A stretch of DNA of 64,000 bases from Pelagovum sp. HNIBRBA483. Its GTDB lineage: Bacteria; Pseudomonadota; Alphaproteobacteria; Rhodobacterales; Rhodobacteraceae. This document shows, in pieces, positions 57,683 to 64,000 of the stretch. The stretch lies in contig NZ_CP162412.1 of NCBI RefSeq assembly GCF_040931995.1, positions 2,108,001 through 2,172,000 on the forward strand, given 5' to 3'. A program made the position numbers and the translations under genes. The notes beneath the pieces are model-generated. The model was not told the origin of the DNA, did not search any database, and saw nothing but the letters and a program-made list of their open reading frames with translations. Every line of letters begins with the position of its first letter. Positions within the stretch are counted from its first letter, which is position 1.

Positions 57683-57726
57683 GGAGGAAACCGCCGTGGT
57701 AACGGCGGTTTCGATGGGAGGACGCC

Positions 57727-58785
57727 GTGTGGATTGATGTTATCGGCGAGGGAAACCTCGCTGCGATTATTGGCGGGATCGGTGGTATCCTGCTCGGGCT
57801 TGCTGCCCGATTGGGCCGCTTTTGCACACTCGGCGCCATCGAGGATTTCTTTTACGGTGAATCTGACATTCGCCTGCGGATGTGGGGCGTCGCACTAGGG
57901 GTAGCGATCATTGGCACTTTCGCCTTGAGCGCGACTGGGCTGCTGTCCCTGCCCGAAACAATCTACCTTGATTTCCGGTGGATGCCGCTTGCGAGCATCG
58001 CGGGCGGGCTTGTATTCGGGTACGGCATGGCACTCGCGGGCAATTGCGGCTACGGCGCGTTGGCGCGTTTGGGTGGCGGTGACCTGCGCAATTTCATGAT
58101 CGTCCTCGTGATGGGCATTGCAGCCTATGCAACGATCTCCGGTCCATTTGCCTATGTCCGCGTTTGGCTATTTCCGGCCGAGCGCGCAGCTGAGCATATT
58201 CCGGGAATTGCCCACAGCATTGCCAATTGGACAGGCTTCGCGCCTTCTACAATCGGGATTATCATTGGCGCGCTTATCCTCGGGTTCACCCTTGCTCCCG
58301 CGCGGGTCAGGCAGGAACGAAAAACTATTTTCTGGGGGGCCATCGCGGGGCTATCGGTGATCATTGCATGGGCCGGAACACAGTGGATCGCCCGGAATGG
58401 CTTTGAGGAGCTTCAGGTTGTTTCCCACACATTTGCAGCACCGCTCGGCGAGTCCATTCTTTGGACAATGACCGCGTCAGGCACCACGCTCAGTTTTGCG
58501 CTCGGCTCGGTCGCGGGGGTTTGGATCGGCGCGTTCATCGGTTCGCTGATCAAAGGGCATTTCCGCTGGGAAGCTTGTGAAGATCCGCGCGAATTGCGGC
58601 GGCAAATCTTTGGCGCGGCGTTGATGGGTGTTGGTGCGGTTGTGGCGATGGGATGCAGTATCGGGCAAGGGCTGTCGGCCTTCTCGGTGCTGGCGTGGTC
58701 CGCGCCGATCACCGTCATGGCGATCTTCGCAGGGGCGGCCTTGGGACTGAGGCAGTTGATTACCGGATTTTCGATCGCAGAGTGA
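57727..58785 (+). CDS. soxT: YeeE/YedE family transporter (SoxT-like)
   Basis: 352 residues from GTG at 57727 with GGGAGGA 5 bases upstream. About nine hydrophobic segments and the two Cys-containing signature loops GMALAGNCGYGALARLGGGD (about residues 98-117) and GCSIGQGLSAFS near the C-terminus mark the YeeE/YedE thiosulfate-transporter family. SoxT lies beside soxSRV in Paracoccus and its relatives and may import a sulfur compound for signalling or use. Converges on the decarboxylase gene 2 bases away. Confidence 0.88.
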   Translation: MWIDVIGEGNLAAIIGGIGGILLGLAARLGRFCTLGAIEDFFYGESDIRLRMWGVALGVAIIGTFALSATGLLSLPETIYLDFRWMPLASIAGGLVFGYGMALAGNCGYGALARLGGGDLRNFMIVLVMGIAAYATISGPFAYVRVWLFPAERAAEHIPGIAHSIANWTGFAPSTIGIIIGALILGFTLAPARVRQERKTIFWGAIAGLSVIIAWAGTQWIARNGFEELQVVSHTFAAPLGESILWTMTASGTTLSFALGSVAGVWIGAFIGSLIKGHFRWEACEDPRELRRQIFGAALMGVGAVVAMGCSIGQGLSAFSVLAWSAPITVMAIFAGAALGLRQLITGFSIAE

Positions 58786-58787
58786 CG

Positions 58788-59918
58788 CTAAAGCGTTGCG
58801 ACCGTGACAGTCTCGCAGCGCCCGTAGCCGTTAAACCGCGTGGTAACGCCTGTCAGATAGGCTCCCATCGACCGGAACAGGAGCCAGTCATCCTCCCGTG
58901 TATCAGAGGGGAGCTCCAACGCTTCTGGCAATTTGTCGATGCTGTCACAGGTCGGGCCAAAGGCGACACGGGCGACACTTTCGCCGGTGCGCGGTGTACC
59001 GTCCCTGCTGATCACCTCGAACGTAGGCATATGCATCGATAGGAATTCCGACAGCCCGCCATAGATGCCGTCATTCAGGTAAACCCGTCCCGCGCGCAGT
59101 GATTTGATGCGGACGGCATAGGCATAGCTGTCAGCAACAAGCGCCCTACCCGGCTCACACAAGAGCGCGGGGCGGTCAGCAAAAGCCGCATCAACTGCCT
59201 CTTTGATCGCCGCGAAGAAGCGGCCATACTCCGGTGCTGCGCCCTGCCGCGCAGACGGGAAACCGCCCCCAACATTGAGCCGCGAAATGCGAACATCGGC
59301 ACGCTGCGCGATATCCGCAGCAGCTGCGATGTAGCGGGCATATGCCCCCGGCCGTTGGCATTGTGTGCCAACATGAAAGGTCAGCGCCGGTCGCCAACCT
59401 GCCTCGGAGACGCATCGCAACAACGCCACCGCCTGATCCGGCGTGGCGCCGAATTTATCGCCAAAATTGTAATGCCCGCCTTCGACGTCGAGGCAGAAGC
59501 GCACGCTGACTTCATTGTAAAGCTCAAGCCCCGCCGCAGCCATTTTCCGCAACTCGCCCGCATCGTCAACCGACCATGACCGCACCCCCGCGCGACGGGC
59601 TGCCGCGATCTCGGCGCTGCTGCGCACGGGATTGTTGTAGTGCATTGGTACGGCGGACCCGCAGAGCCGCTGTACGCTCTCTATCTCCGTCGGGGAGGCA
59701 ACATCGAAACCGGCAAGCCCCCTGCCCCAAAGCCGCGCCACGACCCGATCAGACGGGTTCGCCTTGACCGCATAGGTCACATCCCCCGCGAAGCCGTTCA
59801 CGAAATCATCCAACCGCCGGTCCAGCGCTGCGGGCGCGAAAAAATGCACCGGCATATCCGGTTGGAAACGCTGCAAATAAGATGCTGGGCAATCTGCTTT
59901 TTCCAAGCGCTGCAACAT
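58788..59918 (-). CDS. Ornithine/lysine/diaminopimelate-type decarboxylase (type III PLP)
   Basis: 376 residues from the ATG at 59918, supported by GGCGGAGG upstream; in-frame codons farther up run into the promoter region. Alanine-racemase fold: TYAVKANPSD with PLP Lys near residue 47, FHVGTQCQRP, LNVGGGFPSA, LCEPGRALVADS, and FGPTCDSIDKL with the catalytic Cys near the C-terminus. The FGPTCDS motif is typical of eukaryotic-type ornithine decarboxylases. Putrescine made here would feed the carboxyspermidine pathway at 38.8-41.2 kb. A divergent AsnC/Lrp regulator probably controls it. Confidence 0.88.
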   Translation of the reverse strand: MLQRLEKADCPASYLQRFQPDMPVHFFAPAALDRRLDDFVNGFAGDVTYAVKANPSDRVVARLWGRGLAGFDVASPTEIESVQRLCGSAVPMHYNNPVRSSAEIAAARRAGVRSWSVDDAGELRKMAAAGLELYNEVSVRFCLDVEGGHYNFGDKFGATPDQAVALLRCVSEAGWRPALTFHVGTQCQRPGAYARYIAAAADIAQRADVRISRLNVGGGFPSARQGAAPEYGRFFAAIKEAVDAAFADRPALLCEPGRALVADSYAYAVRIKSLRAGRVYLNDGIYGGLSEFLSMHMPTFEVISRDGTPRTGESVARVAFGPTCDSIDKLPEALELPSDTREDDWLLFRSMGAYLTGVTTRFNGYGRCETVTVATL

Positions 59919-60015
59919 GGGAACCTCCGCCTCGATCTTTATTATTGCTCTTAGTTTACGGTGGGAAATGTCAGACTGACTCAGCACTTTGCGCAAAAAT
60001 GCTTATCATTAATCA

Positions 60016-60040
60016 ATAATGCCGATAATATCGGCATTAT
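60016..60040. promoter_or_regulatory. 25-base perfect inverted repeat overlapping the Lrp-type gene start
   Basis: Two 11-base arms (left arm ATAATGCCGAT) flank an AAT spacer; the right arm contains the first two bases of the ATG at 60039. It lies between the divergent decarboxylase and regulator genes and is the obvious operator for the AsnC/Lrp protein. Confidence 0.75.
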
Positions 60041-60479
60041 GACGGAACTGGATGACATCGACCGCCGCTTGATCGCAGAACTTTCCGCCAATGCGCGATT
60101 GCCGACTTCGGCGCTGGCGGCGCGTGTCGGAATTGCCCGCACCACCGCCCAAGCACGGATCGAGCGGTTGGAGCGGGCGGGCGTGATTGCGGGTTACACG
60201 CTGCGACTGAGCGAGGACACGCTGCGCAATGCTATCCGCGCGACGGTGCTCGTCCATATCACCCCCGCCGCGCAAACCAATGTGCTGAACCAACTGCGCC
60301 GCCTGCCTGCGGTGGAGCGCGTACACACAACATCGGGGCGCTTTGATCTGGCTTGCCAGTTGCGCACCGAGTCCACCGGCGCGCTGGACGATACGCTCGA
60401 CCGGATCGGTGCGATTGACGGGGTGATGGCGCTGGAAAGCCTGATCCACCTCTCGACCAAGATCGACCGTAGCGCCTAA
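60039..60479 (+). CDS. AsnC/Lrp family transcriptional regulator
   Basis: 146 residues from the ATG at 60039. The N-terminal helix-turn-helix reads LDDIDRRLIAELSANARLPTSAL then GIARTTAQARIERLE; the RAM ligand-binding domain follows (VLVHITPAAQTNVLNQL; TTSGRFDLACQL). No Shine-Dalgarno is present and the start lies inside an inverted repeat, so the mRNA may be leaderless or the true start may be farther upstream (in-frame GTG at 59961). It is divergent from the decarboxylase gene and likely regulates it. Confidence 0.88.
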   Translation: MTELDDIDRRLIAELSANARLPTSALAARVGIARTTAQARIERLERAGVIAGYTLRLSEDTLRNAIRATVLVHITPAAQTNVLNQLRRLPAVERVHTTSGRFDLACQLRTESTGALDDTLDRIGAIDGVMALESLIHLSTKIDRSA

Positions 60480-60550
60480 GGGCGGCAGAGAGGGCTTTTC
60501 CTCCGCCGCCCCCCGCGTTAGATGGTCCCGACGAATAAGGGACCGCGATC

Positions 60551-63397
60551 ATGGCAATGGAAAAGACCTTTAACGCAGCCGAGGCTGAAGCCCGCATTTT
60601 TGAGGCTTGGACCAATTCTGGCAGCTTCCGCGCAGGCGCGAACGCGAAGCCGGATGCAGAGAGCTTCACCATCATGATCCCGCCGCCGAACGTGACCGGC
60701 GCGCTGCATATGGGCCATGCGTTCAACAACACGTTGCAGGATATCCTGATCCGCTGGCACCGCATGCGCGGCTTTAACACGCTCTGGCAACCGGGGCAGG
60801 ACCATGCAGGCATCGCGACGCAGCTTCAGGTCGAGAAAATGCTCGCCGCCCAAGGCAATGCGGGCCGCCGCGAACTCGGGCGCGAGAAGTTCCTTGAAAA
60901 GGTCTGGGAGTGGAAGGGCCAATACGGTGACACCATCGTCAATCAGCTCAAACGGTTGGGCTGTTCCTGCGACTGGGAACGCAACGCCTTCACCATGTCC
61001 GGAGCGCCGGGTGCGCCCGAGAGCGACCAGAGCGGCAACTTCCACGATGCGGTGATCAAGGTCTTCGTCGATATGTACGAAAAGGGCCTGATCTATCGCG
61101 GCAAGCGGCTGGTGAACTGGGATCCGCATTTCGAGACAGCGATTTCTGACCTCGAGGTCGAGAATATCGAAGTCGACGGCCATATGTGGCACTTCAAATA
61201 CCCGCTCGCAGGTGGCGAAACCTACACCTATATCGAGAAGGACGAGGACGGGAATATCATCCTCGAAGAAGAGCGCGATTACATCTCTATCGCCACCACC
61301 CGCCCCGAAACGATGCTGGGCGATGGCGCGGTCGCGGTGCATCCCTCTGATGAACGCTATGCGCCGATCGTGGGCAAGCTGTGCGAAATTCCGGTTGGGC
61401 CAAAAGAGCATCGCCGCTTGATCCCGATCATCGTCGATGAATACCCCGATCCGACCTTTGGCTCCGGCGCGGTGAAGATCACCGGTGCGCATGATTTCAA
61501 CGACTATCAAGTCGCCAGGCGTGGCGGCATCCCAATGTACCGCCTGATGGACACGCGCGGCCAGATGCGGGCCGATGGCGCGCCCTACGCCGAGGAAGCC
61601 GCAAAGGCGCAGGGCTTTGCCAAGGGTGATGCATTTACCGAAGCCACCGTCGATGCGATCAACCTCGTGCCGGAAGAATATCGCGGGCTGGACCGCTTCG
61701 AGGCACGCAAGCGCGTCGTGGCCGACATAGATGCCGAAGGGCTGATGATCACCATTGAAGACAAGAAGATCATGCAGCCGTTTGGCGACCGCTCAGGCGT
61801 GGTCATCGAGCCGATGCTGACCGACCAATGGTTTGTCGATGCGCAGAAGGTTGTTGGCCCCGCGCTGGATGCAGTGCGCGAAGGGCGCACCAAGATAATC
61901 CCTGAAAGTGGCGAAAAGACTTACTACCATTGGCTCGAAAATATCGAGCCGTGGTGTATCTCCCGCCAGCTTTGGTGGGGGCACCAGATTCCGGTTTGGT
62001 TCGATGCCGAGGGCAACGAATACTGCGCCGCGACCGAGGAGGAAGCGCAAGCCAAAGCAGGCGCTGGCGTCGCCCTGACCCGCGACCCTGACGTGCTAGA
62101 TACATGGTTCTCTTCCGGCCTTTGGCCCATCGGCACGCTCGGCTGGCCCGAAAAGACGCCGGAGATGGAGAAATACTTCCCCACCGATGTGCTGATCACC
62201 GGATTTGACATCCTGTTCTTCTGGGTGGCGCGGATGATGATGATGCAATTGGCCGTCGTCGATCAGGAGCCGTTCCACACGGTCTACCTGCATCAATTGG
62301 TGCGGGACGAAAAAGGGCAGAAGATGTCCAAGACCAAGGGCAATGTCATCGACCCGCTTGAAATCATTGATGAATACGGCGCAGACGCACTGCGCTTCAC
62401 CAATGCCTCGATGGCGGCGATTGGCGGTGTGCTGAAGCTTTCGAAAGATCGCATTCAGGGCTACCGGAACTTTGGTACCAAGCTATGGAATGCCTGCCGC
62501 TTTGCCGAGATGAACGGCGTCTTCGAATCGCATTCAGGCAGCACCGCGATCCCGACCGCCACGCAAACGGTGAACAAGTGGATCATCGGCGAAACCGCCC
62601 GCGTGCGCGAAGAGGTGGATGCCGCGCTAGAAGCCTATCGCTTCAACGATGCCGCCAATGCGCTGTACGCCTTTGTTTGGGGTAAGGTCTGTGACTGGTA
62701 TGTGGAGTTCTCCAAGCCGCTCCTGATGGATGGATCCGATGCTGAGAAGCTGGAAACCCAGCAGACGATGGGCTGGGTGCTGGGTCAATGTCTGGTTCTG
62801 CTGCACCCGATCATGCCTTACATTACAGAAGAGCTTTGGGGGCTGATGGGCACACGTTCGAAAATGCTCGTCCATGCGGATTGGCCGAACTATGCCGCTG
62901 CCGATCTGGTTGACGCTGCCGCAGACGCGGAGATGAACTGGGCGATTTCGCTGATCGAAGGTGTGCGTTCTGCCCGCGCCCAGATGAACGTGCCGGTGGG
63001 TCTGCGCATTCCGGTGCTGCAACTGGATGCGGACGATGCCGCCAAAACCGCGCTTGCCAACAATGAAACCCTGATCAAGCGCCTTGCGCGGATCGAAGGG
63101 ATCGACAGCGTCGAGAGCGCCCCGAAAGGCGCGATCACGGTGCCTACGGCGGGTGCAACCTTTGCCCTGCCGCTGGCCGACATCATTGATGTGGACGCTG
63201 AAAAGGCACGCCTATCGAAAGTGCTCGGCAAGCTGGAAAAGGAGCTTGGCGGCCTGCGTGGGCGGTTGAACAACCCCAAATTCGTGGCCTCCGCGCCCGA
63301 AGAGGTGGTCGAAGAAGCCCGCGAGAACCTGCGCCTGCGCGAAGAGGAAGAGGGCCAGCTGAAAGCCGCCCTTGCGCGGCTGGAGGAAATCGGTTGA
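60551..63397 (+). CDS. valS: Valyl-tRNA synthetase
   Basis: 948 residues. Class I synthetase: HIGH-type [17 protein letters not shown] near residues 39-55, the editing domain in between, and [13 protein letters not shown] for KMSKS near residue 595. A coiled-coil arm ends the protein (about residues 875-945: [21 protein letters not shown] and [18 protein letters not shown]). Charges tRNA-Val. An essential housekeeping gene; no visible link to its neighbours. Confidence 0.98.
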   Translation: MAMEKTFNAAEAEARIFEAWTNSGSFRAGANAKPDAESFTIMIPPPNVTGALHMGHAFNNTLQDILIRWHRMRGFNTLWQPGQDHAGIATQLQVEKMLAAQGNAGRRELGREKFLEKVWEWKGQYGDTIVNQLKRLGCSCDWERNAFTMSGAPGAPESDQSGNFHDAVIKVFVDMYEKGLIYRGKRLVNWDPHFETAISDLEVENIEVDGHMWHFKYPLAGGETYTYIEKDEDGNIILEEERDYISIATTRPETMLGDGAVAVHPSDERYAPIVGKLCEIPVGPKEHRRLIPIIVDEYPDPTFGSGAVKITGAHDFNDYQVARRGGIPMYRLMDTRGQMRADGAPYAEEAAKAQGFAKGDAFTEATVDAINLVPEEYRGLDRFEARKRVVADIDAEGLMITIEDKKIMQPFGDRSGVVIEPMLTDQWFVDAQKVVGPALDAVREGRTKIIPESGEKTYYHWLENIEPWCISRQLWWGHQIPVWFDAEGNEYCAATEEEAQAKAGAGVALTRDPDVLDTWFSSGLWPIGTLGWPEKTPEMEKYFPTDVLITGFDILFFWVARMMMMQLAVVDQEPFHTVYLHQLVRDEKGQKMSKTKGNVIDPLEIIDEYGADALRFTNASMAAIGGVLKLSKDRIQGYRNFGTKLWNACRFAEMNGVFESHSGSTAIPTATQTVNKWIIGETARVREEVDAALEAYRFNDAANALYAFVWGKVCDWYVEFSKPLLMDGSDAEKLETQQTMGWVLGQCLVLLHPIMPYITEELWGLMGTRSKMLVHADWPNYAAADLVDAAADAEMNWAISLIEGVRSARAQMNVPVGLRIPVLQLDADDAAKTALANNETLIKRLARIEGIDSVESAPKGAITVPTAGATFALPLADIIDVDAEKARLSKVLGKLEKELGGLRGRLNNPKFVASAPEEVVEEARENLRLREEEEGQLKAALARLEEIG

Positions 63398-63425
63398 TAG
63401 CTGCCCTGCGGATGACCTGAAACAG

Positions 63426-63457
63426 AAGCCCGCGCCACCCGCGCGGGCTTTTTCTTT
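63426..63457 (+). terminator. Rho-independent terminator after valS
   Basis: A 9-bp stem (AAGCCCGCG / CGCGGGCTT, 7-base loop) followed by TTTCTTT, 28 bases after the valS stop. Confidence 0.85.
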
Positions 63458-63496
63458 GCTCTTGTTCTGCCGGATTTCTCATGTCTAATTCGCGCC

Positions 63497-64000
63497 ATGA
63501 CACAGAATGATCCCCGCCTGACACCGCTTATCGCCGCCCTGCCCTCGACCATGCCGTTCAATTGCCCCGACGATGTGGAGCGCGCCCTCGAACGCCCTTT
63601 CGCAGCGCGGATCGGGGCCAATGAATGTGGTTTTGGCCCCTCGCCCAAAGCGCTCGAAGCGATCAGCAAAGCTGCGCCCGAGATATGGAAATACGGTGAC
63701 GGTGATTGCCACGATCTGCGCATGGCATTGGCGGACCATCACCAGATCGGGCCTGAGCATATCATGATCGGTGAGGGAATCGACGGCTTGCTGGGCCAGC
63801 TCGTGCGCCTGACCGTGACTGAGGGCACGCCGGTGGTGACGTCGCGCGGCTCCTACCCCACCTTCAACTACCATGTGAAAGGCTATGGCGGGGTGCTGCA
63901 TGAGGTCCCTTATACCGGCGACCACGAAGACCCCGAACGCCTGATTGCCAAGGCCCGCAGCACCGGCGCGCGGCTGATCTATATTTCCAACCCCAACAAC
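63497..64000 (+). CDS. Histidinol-phosphate-aminotransferase-like enzyme, N-terminal part (runs off window)
   Basis: Open from ATG at 63497 to the window end (168 residues). Fold-type I aminotransferase features: ANECGFGPSPKALEAI, YGDGDCHDLRMALADHH, IMIGEGIDGLLGQLVRL, and YISNPNN, where the NPNN segment binds PLP. The pattern resembles histidinol-phosphate and related amino-acid aminotransferases. The PLP lysine lies beyond the window, so specificity cannot be judged. Confidence 0.85.
   Translation, partial: MTQNDPRLTPLIAALPSTMPFNCPDDVERALERPFAARIGANECGFGPSPKALEAISKAAPEIWKYGDGDCHDLRMALADHHQIGPEHIMIGEGIDGLLGQLVRLTVTEGTPVVTSRGSYPTFNYHVKGYGGVLHEVPYTGDHEDPERLIAKARSTGARLIYISNPNN

Overview
The window looks like a chromosomal segment of an alphaproteobacterium of the Rhodobacterales/Roseobacter-Paracoccus type. 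The grounds are the GC-rich, densely packed gene layout, a C4-type 5-aminolevulinate synthase (HemA), a complete beta-hydroxyaspartate cycle cluster, a soxVWXYZABCD cluster with divergent soxS-R-T, a carboxyspermidine-type polyamine pathway, and FnrL-type boxes. I see no rRNA, tRNA, CRISPR array, transposase or prophage gene. Taxonomy is inferred from gene content only.

Layout. 1-5.4 kb: the end of an SDR gene, a convergent LysR regulator, and a methylamine/betaine-type pair (MttB superfamily protein plus a dimethylglycine/sarcosine-dehydrogenase-like flavoprotein). 5.4-11.5 kb: a LacI-regulated sugar/inositol module (LacI, two Gfo/Idh/MocA oxidoreductases, PfkB kinase, IolB, class II aldolase) with matching LacI-type operators in two promoters. 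11.6-20.3 kb: a complete glycogen operon glgB-glgC-glgA-glgX-pgm. 20.3-24.6 kb: an FAH-family hydrolase, a sulfide/persulfide module (MBL sulfur dioxygenase-like, DUF442 protein, SulP transporter) and a small SHOCT membrane protein behind a perfect FnrL box. 24.6-30 kb: the beta-hydroxyaspartate cycle, bhcABCD with divergent bhcR. 30-33 kb: ribokinase, galU, galE. 33-38.7 kb: a translationally coupled four-gene operon (aldehyde dehydrogenase, membrane dipeptidase, a large unknown protein, a DUF3726-like protein) behind a LysR regulator; this is the least explained system here. 38.8-41.2 kb: carboxynorspermidine/carboxyspermidine decarboxylase and dehydrogenase. 41.3-46 kb: gcvT-gcvH-gcvP under a tandem glycine riboswitch. 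46-48.8 kb: a Tat-exported SoxH-like MBL protein, hemA and a DUF302 gene. 48.8-58.8 kb: the Sox thiosulfate-oxidation cluster. 58.8-64 kb: an ornithine-decarboxylase-like gene with a divergent AsnC/Lrp regulator, valS, and the start of a histidinol-phosphate-aminotransferase-like gene.

How it fits together. Two themes recur. The first is C1/C2 and glycine metabolism: demethylation of N-methylated compounds towards glycine, glycine cleavage under riboswitch control, glyoxylate plus glycine assimilation through the beta-hydroxyaspartate cycle, and ALA synthesis from glycine. The second is inorganic sulfur oxidation: periplasmic thiosulfate oxidation by Sox, persulfide oxidation by the MBL/DUF442 pair, and sulfate movement by SulP. 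This is the gene set of a marine or soil heterotroph that supplements its energy from reduced sulfur. The regulatory DNA is unusually readable: LacI operators, two Fnr boxes, a motif shared by two sox promoters and a distant MBL gene, a tandem riboswitch, an intercistronic hairpin in gcv, and an inverted repeat that overlaps a start codon.
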